Made by a program: the position numbers and the translations under genes. A model generated the notes under the pieces. That model was not told the DNA's origin, made no database searches, and saw only the letters and a program-made list of their open reading frames with translations. A stretch of 21,451 nt of DNA from Spongospora subterranea (taxonomy: Eukaryota > Endomyxa > Phytomyxea > Plasmodiophorida > Plasmodiophoridae), in the NCBI GenBank assembly GCA_900404475.1, contig OUQQ01000337.1:1-21451 (forward strand), written 5' to 3'. Shown here one piece after another: positions 9,601-19,550 of this stretch (positions are counted from its first letter, which is position 1; each line of letters starts with the position of its first letter).

Positions 9601-12291
9601 CATACTAGCGAATTCACACATGTTTTCAGGCGTCACCATTTCTCGAATAGCGGAATCCGAAGGGAGTTTTGCTCGTTCTGAATTTAAGATCCAGCATCCC
9701 GACTCGTGGCCACCGCGCTGAAAATCAGCGACCTCTTTGAGCTTAGCACGAATTGCTGTTTCCGATTGGGTTGGAAAAGCTTCAAACACATCTGCGATCA
9801 ACAATCTACCATAAATCAGTAACCTATCATTGAGAAGACGCGCAGAGACTGGTACTTTGGATTGGCACGTAGCAGCCGAAAAATGAATACCGACAGCATA
9901 TCTTTCAGTGCTGCATTAGCATCGCGAGCATTGGGGGTTTTAACCTGAACTTTGGGCTGTATCTGGCCGACAGTATATACAGCAGGGATTTCACGAATCG
10001 CCCAGTTATTACGTTTAGAGGATCTATATAAAAGAAAGTCTCCGGAAGGGACCTACGGAAATGAGGAAATCCCAAAGGCCAGAGAGCAGAGATCCATACA
10101 GGGTGTGAAAAAACAGGAGCAGCGAACATATTGCAGTTGATACTGCTAACAGTTGACCCGCAACGAACATCGGCAATAAACGGAGACTCATCATCTTTCT
10201 CCGGTCGTAAAACCTTTACAACTCCGTCTTGAGAGGTGGGATGATAATTGTCTTCAAGATTCTGAAGAAAAACTAAATCATACTTGAAAAGCTATATATA
10301 CGCTGAGTACTTTCTGCCTGTAGAATGTGATGATTTCGCTCGCCATGCCCACATTAGCAATTAATGGCGGATGCTCCTCAATGTATTCCGCCAAAACAAT
10401 GCGCCCATCACGAGCGCTGAGCTCACTTTCCTTTTTCGGAACGTATTTCCTGGCGCTGGCAGATTCTATTAATGACGTCTTGGTCTTATCCTGAGGGCGC
10501 GAAGTTATAAGCGATGTATAGAAAAACGCTCGAGGGCGATGAAACCGCTCCAACTCGTCCTCCAAGAAGTAAGACTTATATATTGGCTGGTGATAGATTA
10601 GTTATTGTGTGTTACGAACTGGTCAATCAGTTGACTTACTCTGGCGAGCTCCTGAGCAAACAAGGCGTGCTGTACAGCAGCACGACCAACAATAGTTCTT
10701 TCTTCGACTCCAGCTTTTTCGTAAAGGGGCGAGAAGTCGAGCGAGAGATTAAATCGCTTGCTAGGGTCCACATCATCCTGCACTTCATTCTGATTCCGTT
10801 GTTCGCAAACATCAGTCCCAAAAATCATGTTCGGATCATTTTCGTCCAAAATGAGCGACGTCAGCGGCAACGCTTGCCGAGTATCTGCATCATCCCAAAC
10901 AATTGTCGAAAGCCATTCCATGCTCTGAAAGTCAGAATTAAGCGAACGAAGGGGCTTCAGGGGCGATAACGGCCGCTTCGGGATTGATTGAACATTATTC
11001 CTGCTGTTAGATAAAGCGTAAAATGGGCGATCATCATATGTGGCCATGGTTGTTGAACCAATCGCTCTCCCTGGTCTGCCAGATTGTCGAGCGAACCGCA
11101 GAGAGACCCGTGGCCGACTTGAAGGTAAACCTGCATCTTCACTATGGCTGCCTCTAACGGCATCGACGCCAATATCAAAACCGATGTCGATTTCTGGAGG
11201 GACTTCCTCCGATTGCGAAACGATGCTCTGAGTTGGAGATGCAATTCTGGGTGGAACCTCGGACTGCCCGGTGTCGATGCAGTCTATTTCGGCTTCCCAT
11301 TGAAGCTGTTCCAGAAGAGAAAACATGGAATCATCCAATCTCACACTAAGATCTGATGCTCTGGGTACGCTGAGCGGCTCGCCAACGTCGAACCGGGAAC
11401 CAAACATCTTCTGAACGCTTTGGAATGGTTCCGAAGACATCCCCACAGAGCCTTGGGCAGCGAGGCCAGACCCGTCAGGATCGAGAAATTCGAGTTCGTC
11501 ACCGTGGGCGAACCATGATCCACCTTCAACTCCAATTGCGACCTTTACAACCGGATTACGAACGACCAATCCTTCGAAAAACGGCTCAAAACTGCCGATA
11601 TACATGTCAGAGAACTTGAAAACATCGCTCCCGTCGAAGTCTTTTCTGAGAACAGGCAACTGAATTGGGCCAGAGAAGGTGGGTGGGTTTGACGCCATCA
11701 TCCTCATATTAGATTTGGCTGATGCCATGAATATGGACTGTGCAGCAGCTTGCGCCATCAGCTCTAAACTGGGACGCGCTTCGGATTTTGATCTGAAAGG
11801 CGGTACTGGTATGGACGAACGTGGTACTGGGACGATGCTGTCTTCTTCGTCGAAGTCTTCGCTGTCGCTGGGATCGCTGGCGTCATGGCTCCCTTGCACA
11901 AACAGGTTGGGGTCATGCAAAGCCGTCTTGGACGCCGAAGGTGAGCCAGTGTTAACGGGATGGGCTTCATTGCGCCCAGAAATAATGTTGGATGACAGAT
12001 CCATGGCCACCGAATTGTCTTCCATATTATCATGCAGCTCGGCTACAACACCACGGGTTAGTATCACACCTTGAAAAACGCCACGAAAACAAGGTGTGGA
12101 AAGTTTGGCGGAAGAAATGTCCCATATTTGATAGGAAATCGAAAAATCGGATAAGGGGAACTACCTGGATAGCGACTCTTATCCTCTTCTTCCACAATCC
12201 CATGGACGTCGATATTCCCCCAGACGAACCCGCCGCCCCTCCTGGCCGACGACGCCGACGAGTCATCTGAATCCGAATCGTTCATAGCCAT
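6678..12291 (-). CDS. TAF1: TFIID subunit TAF1 (double bromodomain, zinc knuckle)
   Basis: Largest TFIID subunit, the scaffold of promoter recognition by RNA polymerase II. Exons: 12165-12291, 10640-12042, 10311-10574, 10100-10261, 9856-10052, 9576-9805, 9222-9526, 8883-9169, 8669-8834, 8493-8612, 8363-8441, 8125-8311, 7862-8070, 7751-7809, 7508-7702, 7259-7459, 6678-7199. All phases agree, giving about 1570 aa. The N-terminus (MNDSDSDD then GGFVWGNID) resembles the TBP-binding N-terminal region. The conserved central DUF3591 core runs from about 430 to 990, with IVWDD, NDPNMIFG, FHRPRAFF, DGRIVLAEYIEEHPPL, GAGFSYIKAP and the DLRKLNMHELF helix. A C2HC zinc knuckle lies near 1225-1245 (CSSCHTFGHTKSNRKC). 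Bromodomain 1, about 1345-1445, has FCKPVTDDIAPNY and ALYNGP. Bromodomain 2, about 1480-1567, has VPDYHTKV and AEKYNG. Both keep the acetyl-lysine-binding Asn. Metazoan TAF1 is longer (about 1870 aa) with an acidic tail, which is missing here. Start 12285 or 12372 is also possible. Confidence 0.93.
8613..8668 (-). other. GC-AG intron inside TAF1
   Basis: Between the exons 8669-8834 and 8493-8612 the only frame-preserving donor is CAG|GCATGT, giving a 56-nt intron with GC at its 5' end and CTCAG at its 3' end. Using the nearby GT four bases later puts a stop in the next exon. GC-AG introns are a known minor class spliced by the major spliceosome. All other introns I placed here are GT-AG. Confidence 0.75.
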
Positions 12292-12522
12292 ATAACATGT
12301 AGATGTTGTCGATTGTGGTTTGAGCGATGTCGTTCTTGGTTCTAATTCGCTCTGAACGAAATCTGAATCCAATAACGTTGTGATTCAGTTGATTGGCCAC
12401 AAATACTGCGCGCAGTTTATCATCTCCGACAGTGGCGCACTTTATAAATAATCAACAGGTCGAAATAACGTCCGAATAATCACAAGTTATTTCTGAAAAG
12501 ATTTGAATTGTTGAGATTTACT

Positions 12523-12860
12523 GCCGATGATGAACAGTACTTTTGGTAATGATCGAGGGCGGTGCCAATGATGACAATATTTGAAAATAATCGAGATCAG
12601 CTCCGATGATAAACAGTATTTGGTCATGATTCATGACATTGTCAATGATGACAATATATAGCAAAGATTGATTATCAGTGTTGTCGATGAAGAGCAATAG
12701 TTCGGTAATGATTGGAGGACAATGATAATAGTATTTTTTTTTGAGAATAACTGAGATAAACGCAGATGACGAACAATAGTTGATAACTTGAAATCAGTGC
12801 CGGTGATTAACAATAAATTGGTAATGATTGCGATCAGTGGCGATGATGACCAAATCCCAA
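12523..12860. repeat. degenerate minisatellite, about 40-bp period, 9 copies
   Basis: A unit resembling CCGATGATGAACAATAGT followed by TGGTAATGATTGAGATCAGT recurs with starts near 12523, 12564, 12602, 12641, 12683, 12719, 12762, 12799 and 12839, a mean spacing of about 39.5 bp. The GATGA core and the AATGATT-like centre are best kept; the rest has diverged. More worn copies may extend back towards 12400. It fills the gap between the TAF1 start and the NOM1 stop. No open frame is preserved across the units, so it is not coding. Confidence 0.75.
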
Positions 12861-12921
12861 CATTCTAGGCAAATATGACTGATATCTATCCGCTATATGT
12901 TAATTAAGATGACTAAATTCA

Positions 12922-15471
12922 TTATATAGCGTCGATATCCCGTTCCATACACCTTTCCGCCAACGATATCTGTTCCTGAAGCCCTTGGCCAGACAGGTGT
13001 CTGTGGATGAAGACGGCGATGGAATCCCTCAATGGCTGCAATCCGGGCGTGCCGGCGATTCGCTGGAATATGGCGCCCAGCACCTTCTCCGACTGCCCCA
13101 ATAGGCACTTGAAGAACACCATGAAGAACAGGACGCTGGACGAGTCGAGAGACACGAGCTCAACCGATTTCAGGTGCGACAAAGAGATCGCGAACTCGGA
13201 GACGAGATGGGCCAGAAGATGGGCCAGATTAGATATCGCTCGCGGTTTCGATTTTGCGATCGTCTTGATAGTGTCGAGGAAACCTGAAATGTGTTTGTTG
13301 ATTTAGAACCTGGATTGAACTTTGAACTGATTAGATTAGCGCCAACCTAACTGGAACGTGTACTTGAATGAGCGATGAAACGAGCAGAGCTTCGTGGATA
13401 AATGGGCGTAATACGGGTTCCAAGCCTAAAGGTTAATGAATTCGTCGGAATAGGAATCAAGTGACGAGGAATATGTTTACAGGTTCATGAGAGCAACAGT
13501 CCAAGATCACCCCGGTGATGTCGCGATCCTGTGGCGCATGTAGACCAAGACGGATCAGCTTCTCGAACGCTTCCAGGAAGTCGTCGCTGCTTTGGACAAT
13601 GCAGAAAACCGCTCGACGAGTATCCGTGTTCATGGCACGAGCTCGCGACAATGACAGGAGATCAGTTCCACCGTTTATCACCGCCTGAACAATCTCCCGA
13701 TAAGCCATTGATCACCGGCAATGAACTCCTGTGGAAAACAAACCTGGACCCGATCGTGCGTTGATTGACCGCCGGGAATGAACGTGGATCCGCCTTTCCA
13801 TGCTGATCCGGTGAGCCACCATCTTCCAGATTTATCGCAATTGACCAGATCCGACCAAGTCACCCGTAGCTGATGTTGAACGGCGCCAGGATTCACTTGG
13901 CGAAGCCAATTGCGGGTCGACTCCATGTGGCCGGTCATGGTTTGCGTCAGGCGTTGCTTGTTGTTCTTCAGATCGTAGATCATGTCGAGCATGAAATCGA
14001 TTCGCGATTGGGGACAATCGGTTGTCGGAACCGCGGTCTTGTTCTGGATCAACAGGATGATCTCTTTGAGCGCGGCCGGATCGTCGCGCCGTAGTTGCTG
14101 TCCAGACGACGACAGTAGCGCCAGCAACAGCTCAATATCCAATGGGGTGAACGATCCGATGAATACGCGAATCAGGTCGTAGATCAGACAGCAATTCACC
14201 GTCTGAAATGAATACAGATTGGCGAGGAATTTGACCAGATTCAGTAGTGCTCCCTGATCCGATCCCGAATAACATCGCTGAAACGATCCGGCGAGTCGCT
14301 CGCAGAACGAGGCGCCGATCTCCAGACCGAGCTGCGAGTTCAGGCACGATACCAAGGCGGCTAAGGATATGGCCAGCGGATTGACGATCGATTGGAACTT
14401 GAGACACATATCCAGAATCGCCTGGGATATGATCTCGCATAATAACCCGCGCGGATGACCTTCGAACAGAACCTAACGGAAGGTGGTGAAACACAGATGG
14501 CCAGGGGAAACGGGGGAGGGCGATTACCTTGATCGAGTTGCAGATCGGTTCGAGATTGGTCTCGGACAGGCGATTGAGAAGCCCGACGACCGTTCGCATC
14601 AGACCCTGTTTGACGTGAATCTCCTGTTGTGTTTGTCGTAGACCGGGCGGAACATAAACCGCATCGCCATCATCACCATTGTCGCGATCCTGATCCGCAT
14701 CTCCATACAGGTGCACCTGTTTGCGTTTACGAACCTCCGTTTTCCGGCGAATTTCCTCGATCAGGTCTGGATCCTGAACCCCGGTGATCGGTTCGGCCTG
14801 TTCCTGTTGATCGTCCTCAGATTGTTCCCTCAATCCGTCAGCCGCATCGAACAGTTCCAATAATCCATCCTCTCTCAGCTCGTCCATCAACTTATCCGAT
14901 TTCCCCCCTAACTTCTCCTCCAACATGGCGATCTCAAGGTCGATGTCGTCTCTATCCGAAGACCGACGTAATTTAGTTTTTTTGGGGTTCACTGGAGCCG
15001 TCGATGGCGCCATTTGCCCCTTTTCCTGGGCAGTTTTTCCTAAGACCTTGGCCGGTTTGTCGCCATCCATGGCCGTCGGTTTCTTCTGTTGTACTCTCTT
15101 CTGTTTCTTCTTCAGACGTTCCAGCTTTCTGATTTCCTTCCGGGATCGAACGCGTTTCCCCCCGCCCTGAATAACCAACCCAGAATCGGCTCCGGACGCG
15201 CCAGAATTCCCAGAACAATTCGCGATCTCTTCTTTAAGAGATTCCGGTAATAAAACCGTCATGTTCGGCTTGTGCCTTCTTCGACCATTATTTTTGAATT
15301 TCATCGGATCTGACAGATATTTGTCGGATCCGCTCAGTCGACTAAACGGCCAACGCAAGTTTGATCGGGGAAGTCTGCGGACTCCGCCACGGAGTCCAAA
15401 ACACAACGATCTCACTTTGTTTTTGTTGAGCGATCCTTTTTGCTGGGATAATTGGTCGTCATCGAGGACAT
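12922..15471 (-). CDS. NOM1: nucleolar MIF4G/MA3 protein NOM1 (yeast Sgd1 type)
   Basis: Nucleolar factor for 18S rRNA maturation; in humans it binds eIF4A3 and targets PP1 to the nucleolus. Exons: 15416-15471, 14528-15341, 13744-14472, 13481-13684, 13347-13425, 12922-13283; phases agree, about 747 aa (human about 860). Residues 1-260 are basic and acidic by turns, with the typical RSRKEIRKLERLKKKQKR segment near 70. The MIF4G domain runs from about 265 to 465 (NRLSETNLEPICNSIK, IYDLIRVFIGSFTPLDIEL, IDFMLDMIYDLKNNK), followed by SGRWWLTGSAW. The MA3 domain, about 550-660, has MNTDTRRAVFCIVQSSDDF, AFEKLIRLGL and NPYYAHL. The start (MSSMTTNYPSKKD) needs a 74-nt intron with a GTGAG donor; otherwise translation would begin at ATG 15304. 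The intron 13685-13743 could instead end at 13694, adding three residues. Confidence 0.9.
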
Positions 15472-15605
15472 GTACAATGTTCTCGTGTTGTGAAAATCAA
15501 TGGCACAGAGCAATAGAGGATCAGACACACATTTGATTTTGGTTCATTTCAATGGCTGTCCGACGCTTCGCACAGTACGTTTTCTGCATCGACGATGGCA
15601 CGGCT

Positions 15606-15796
15606 GGCCGAATTAATCAACAGTGAAGTTCTTAAGGATTACAGTCGGTTGTGGCCAGGACCAGCCGCCCATAGGTGTTGAAGAATTGTTGATGCCGATG
15701 ACTAAGCGTGAACGGGCCAGATGACGACCTTGATTTATTGGATCGGCCTCAACCGACTGTAAATCCTTCGGAACTTCACTGTTGATTAATTCGGCC
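15606..15796. repeat. inverted repeat with 46-bp arms
   Basis: The left arm 15606-15651 (beginning GGCCGAATTAATCAACAGTG) pairs with the reverse complement of 15750-15796 with only about three differences, leaving a loop of about 98 nt. It lies 5' of NOM1 in gene-free DNA and is followed 51 bp later by a larger inverted repeat. Likely a MITE-type or foldback element; no coding capacity. Confidence 0.8.
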
Positions 15797-15846
15797 TTGA
15801 TTGATGACACCGTTGGCAACGCAGGTGGCTCAATCCAATCATGATT

Positions 15847-16419
15847 GAAGAAACCGCAATGGCCACATTGATTACGTTGATGATGTTGATTCGAATATTC
15901 CCTTTTGAAATGGGGTCAGTCCCCCTATTGTGGTTTGCCGCCTGCCGTATTTATGCTAACCGACTACATGCGAGACCATTACACACAACTACACGACCAC
16001 CAAAGATCGTCATTCAAGGCCATCATACTGTTTGGAACTGTGCCCGAGATACACAGTGCACAACTGACCCCAAAGGTACGATGATGGCACAACGCCATCA
16101 TCCTCGGGCCCTTAAGACTTTTGGATCACGACACACAGGGCCGCTGTACTCCAGATGAGCGAGTCGGTGACTAGTCAAGAAGCCTTGATGAGAAATGACC
16201 CGTTCAATCCCAACCAGCGCGTACGACGTGCCCTGCTCAAATCGAGCCAGAGGTTTACTGAATGGCGATCTTTGGTGGTCGTGTAGTTGTGTAATGGTCT
16301 CTCATGTAGTCGGTTAGCATATACGGCAGGTGGCAAACCACAATGAGGGACTGTCCCCATTTCAAAGGGAATATTCGAATCAAAACCATCAACGTAAATC
16401 AACCGTTGCGGTTTCTTCT
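15847..16419. repeat. large imperfect inverted repeat, arms about 165 bp
   Basis: The left arm 15847-16015 is matched by the reverse complement of 16259-16419 at roughly 85-90% by eye, with a central spacer of about 240 nt. Short frames on opposite strands give near-identical peptides (IFPFEMGSVP and IPFEMGTVP; YANRLHARPLH and YANRLHERPLH) because they read the two arms. The size and layout fit a foldback transposon or a decayed element with long terminal inverted repeats. The spacer holds no transposase that I can recognise. Confidence 0.8.
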
Positions 16420-17515
16420 GCCAAACCATCGTCACGATTTGCCAGGTATAGTAAAAAATCTTAATAAAACTGAATACGAACGACTAGGGACAACATCTTT
16501 CTAATTCTAATAGATGGTTTGAATGTGTCATGCTGAATTCAATGAAACCACAAAACATCCTCAATCTCGTGCTGTTTGAACAGACAACGGTTCCAATCTG
16601 CAGAGGAAGCGAGATTCTTTACCCGGTTGTCGCAGTGATCCGATTGATTATTTTTTCAAAATTGAACGGCTGAATTCCTGAGATCTGTGATTTCCGTTGG
16701 TTTTTGCTTTGTCGGTTTTTTTATGGTCGGTGGACATGTGGAATTGGAGTGGGATAGTCTGCAAACATATGTCGAAGCTGTACTCGTTTCGACAGACATC
16801 TTTCTCCTGATCAGATCAGACACACTCAGCAATTAACATTCTCGGAAAGGGTCGTGGAACTGAATCGCGGTGCCGGTACCAAGATCTAGAATTGGTGTTG
16901 GATTGTTTGCAATACCGCAACGGTTTGCGATGTTGTTCTTCTTGAGACACAGATCCTAACATCCGAGGCGCGTTTCTGTTCGAGCGTCGTTGCAATTTCG
17001 GTATCACGAAAAATGGCATCGCTCACTATCTTCGAAAGCCTCTGTAGGTCGAATGGTTACTTCTTGAGATTTTAGGATGGGTTTTGCTGTGTAAGATCGA
17101 TAAACCAACGAGACCGCATCAGGCATCAGAGATGGACTCTGCTTCTCGAAACGATCTGATTTTGCTTCAACATTTATGCTCTAATTTTTTCCTCTCTCGA
17201 ACGCTCTAACGTTTGTCGCATACCAAAACAGCCATCGTCTCTGATGTCTGTCGCTTGTCACTTGCTGTTATCGGCTCGTTAGTTGTCTTGTCCTGGGATG
17301 CCCCGACAATGCATTGATAAAGGGCGTCTAACCTGGCTCTTAGCGTTCAGGGTCATTCCAGAGAACCGTTTTTGAGAAATTCTAATTATAGAGCCCGAAC
17401 AACAACAACAAATCCTTTATTCGTCTTTGTAATTTCTCTTTGTGATTACCTTTTGAGCTTAATAAAACCCTAAACAATTCACCTATCGGACTACGAAATG
17501 TTTTTTCATATTTAG
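16420..17515 (+). other. gene-poor stretch with fragmentary plus-strand coding signal
   Basis: No long open frame is present, but several short plus-strand pieces look protein-like: an ATG at about 16723 (MVGGHVELEWDSLQTYVEAV), a block ending near 17046 (RGAFLFERRCNFGITKNG), an ATG near 17132 (MDSASRNDLILLQHL), and a block before 17436 (SNLALSVQGHSREPFLRNS). Stops separate some of these in the same frame. The stretch may hold several small exons of the gene ending at 17608, or a pseudogene. I could not chain them into one consistent model. Confidence 0.3.
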
Positions 17516-17608
17516 GAGGAACATCACCCTGTCAACGTCATCGTTGTCCCACAGAACGAACTGGATTTAGGGCGAGGAGGGCCGGTCATTTACAATGTGT
17601 ATTACTGA
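17516..17608 (+). CDS. putative 3'-terminal exon of an unresolved gene
   Basis: After a TTTTTTCATATTTAG acceptor, a 30-codon frame reads EEHHPVNVIVVPQNELDLG and ends VIYNVYY before TGA at 17606-17608. A preceding exon ending near 17436 (TTTTNPLFVF) with an intron of about 80 nt would join in phase 0. The composition looks like a real C-terminus. It overlaps the last 7 nt of the minus-strand EF-hand gene, whose stop codon is 17602-17604. No family recognised. Confidence 0.35.
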   Translation, partial: EEHHPVNVIVVPQNELDLGRGGPVIYNVYY

Positions 17609-18903
17609 CGTGGCGCTAGTCGCCTGACTATGTCGCCAGATATCCTCAGTTTCTCCTGAACCTGAACAACAAATGAGGCCCAGGCCGTTCGTTGAGTTGG
17701 TTGGGCACCGGAAACTGTGGTCGGACGACGAACCTCTAACAAACTTAAACCCTTACGATGAAGACGGGATCGCTTTGGCCCTCGATGTCCACGTAACTGC
17801 TCCCTCAGCTTCCTGAATGCATAGTTCTCGGCTTCCAGGACGTTGTCGCTCGGCGATTCCTCACGACCCTTGCCGGCCGTGTTCACTGACCAAACGGCAA
17901 AACAGGTCCTCAGAACGGATGCGACACCAGGGGCGAATTGGACAGATCTTACGTCGATATCGCCAATACCGATCTAGCTCATCCGCTTGAGCGCGGTCCC
18001 TGAGATCGGCGTCCAATCGTCTCATGTGTTTCAGGATCTCGACATCGGCTGGCGTCACTGACAGCGACTCGAACAAGTGCCGAAGCAGTCTCCTGATCAA
18101 TCAAGATCGCGCCGGGCGATTGTGTTTTGGTCAATCGTCGACCGCCGAAATTTGCCAGGGTTTACCTTCTCTGCCACGTGATCATGAAATACCTAATCGG
18201 GCAGCCGCTGGACAGCTCTGATCATCGCCATCGATCAGATCAAGGAACCCGTCGGATGATCACAGCCCCTAATACCTTGATTGGTCAGATCGCCAAGATC
18301 CCGGTCCATCAGGTTCTGGAACTCGTTGAAATCCACAATGTGGTCGTGATTCTCATCCGTTGACGCCATCATATTGATCGCCTGAGCATGGCGCCATTTT
18401 CATTCACCCCCAGATCCAGACCGTCCAGTACCCCCCAGACCTGGGTCTTGCTAAAATCAATGTCGCAATCGGCCGCCGCCTTCACGAATCCGTCGACGCT
18501 GATCTTCCCAGATCCGTCGCCGTCCAGCATGTTGAACAGCGTTCGGTAATGGGATTTGGTCTTCCCCATAACTGGCGCCATCGCCATGGTTCGTCCACGA
18601 CGGTTCGCCCAGCTCTTCAGCGCTGCGTTGTGGTACAGGGTTCGATTCCATTGGACGTGTCGCTTCCTGTGATTGTTGAGATCACGCCCGTCGTTCTGTG
18701 TCAGCGACAACGGGATTAAACACCCCCGAAATTTCATTCCACGATTCGCTAAGAACAAAAACAGGCGATGGTATCAACCGCACCTTGGGCGTCGCAGCCG
18801 CTTTCCATTTCGACGACAGCTTGATCGACGCGCTAATGCGTCTCCATTTGGGGGATTGGTTGCCGACCGCCACCGTCGTATTCTCCATTGCCCTAATCGT
18901 CAT
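17602..18903 (-). CDS. EF-hand calcium-binding protein, 6 exons, about 318 aa
   Basis: Exons: 18784-18903, 18441-18695, 18276-18381, 18166-18217, 17953-18092, 17602-17885; the phases join without a stop. The paired EF-hands are clear: loop 1 is DGDGSGKISVDGF and loop 2 is STDENHDHIVDFNEF. Splicing out 18382-18440 sets the loops 36 residues apart, the usual spacing in a calmodulin-like pair. The N-terminus before them (KWRRISASIKLSSKWK, NRTLYHNAALKSW) is basic. After the hands comes a charged helical region (RRLLRHLFESLSVTPADVE, ADLRDRAQADELDRYWRYR) and a basic tail. No membrane segment. A calcium-regulated cytosolic role is inferred. The first intron (18696-18783, 88 nt) is the least sure. 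The start could be ATG 18903 or 18888. Confidence 0.75.
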
Positions 18904-19067
18904 CAAAATATCTTCACGGGAAATCTCCAGCGAAATCTGTTGTTCACCCCCGATATTTCCGGTACGACAAACGGGAGCCCACTCGTGGATTTTCGCCACG
19001 TTTATTCAATTGAACTGGTGGGTGTAATCGTTCGATATCAATTGCGATGAAAGCGGGGAGGGGTCTC

Positions 19068-19550
19068 TTATTTGCCTTTGAACAGGTCCCCGACTTTATG
19101 GAACGCCTTTCCGGCCGCCTCCTCCGCCTTCTCAAACAGGCTCTGGTTCTCGTGCTCCCCCATCGCCTCCTGGGCCTGTCCCGTCAGACTCTCCTTTCCG
19201 CTTTGCAGTTTCGACTCGGCCGACCCCATCGCCTCGCTGGCTTTCCCTTTCCCCTGCTCGTACATGCTGGGTTCGCCGGCGATATCCGATTTCCCTCGGC
19301 CGACGGCGCCCTGCACCTTCTCGGACGCCTCCTGGCCCATCCCTTTCACCTTCTCGGACGCCTCCTGGCCCTTCCCTTTCACCTTCTCAACACCGCTCGA
19401 TACCTTCTCTTTCCCTTGTTCCCACGTGTCCTTGGCTTTGTCGGTCAGGCTCTCTCCCTCCAGCTGTTGCCGACCGGCGTGCAGACCCTCCGCCGTCTTC
19501 TGCTTGGCGCTCTCCATCATTCCCTGTCCTTGCTCCGAACGTTCCGACAT
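19068..19550 (-). CDS. LEA/Hsp12-like hydrophilic protein, 160 aa
   Basis: A single exon starting at ATG 19550 (MSERSEQGQGMMESAKQKT). The product is highly hydrophilic, rich in Gly, Glu, Lys, Gln, Ala and Ser, with almost no aromatic residues, and built from amphipathic 11-residue repeats such as EASEKVKGMGQ. It contains DKAKDTWEQGKEKVSSG, QSGKESLTGQAQEAMG and KAEEAAGKAFHKVGDLF. This is the signature of group-3 late-embryogenesis-abundant proteins and of the yeast Hsp12 type: disordered in water, helical on drying or on membranes, protecting proteins and lipids. The frame stays open to 19772 but has no earlier ATG, and that stretch overlaps the divergent gene. It lies 164 bp from the EF-hand gene. 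Confidence 0.8.
   Translation of the reverse strand: MSERSEQGQGMMESAKQKTAEGLHAGRQQLEGESLTDKAKDTWEQGKEKVSSGVEKVKGKGQEASEKVKGMGQEASEKVQGAVGRGKSDIAGEPSMYEQGKGKASEAMGSAESKLQSGKESLTGQAQEAMGEHENQSLFEKAEEAAGKAFHKVGDLFKGK
19314..19379 (-). repeat. 33-bp tandem repeat encoding an 11-residue LEA motif
   Basis: Two near-identical 33-nt units, 19314-19346 and 19347-19379, followed by the beginning of a third at 19380, lie inside the LEA-like gene. They encode KGQEASEKV and GMGQEASEKV-type segments. They differ at one base, which suggests a recent internal duplication that lengthened the helix by one 11-mer. Confidence 0.8.

Noticed and set aside
10514..10969. 151-codon plus-strand open frame
   Set aside because: Antisense to TAF1 exons 2 and 3, which are supported by homology and splice phases.
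11679..12074. 131-codon plus-strand open frame
   Set aside because: Antisense to the acidic, serine-rich part of TAF1 exon 2; composition only.
15342..15415. NOM1 start at 15415
   Set aside because: The codon there is GTG, not ATG. The stretch fits a 74-nt intron with a GTGAG donor and TTTAG acceptor that links an upstream ATG exon in the right phase.
16816..17019. 67-codon minus-strand frame
   Set aside because: No protein-like features beyond basic composition, and antisense to plus-strand pieces that look more coding; not enough to call a gene.
18457..18651. 64-codon minus-strand frame overlapping the EF-hand exon
   Set aside because: It is in a different frame from the EF-hand loop, which has the canonical calcium-binding pattern.
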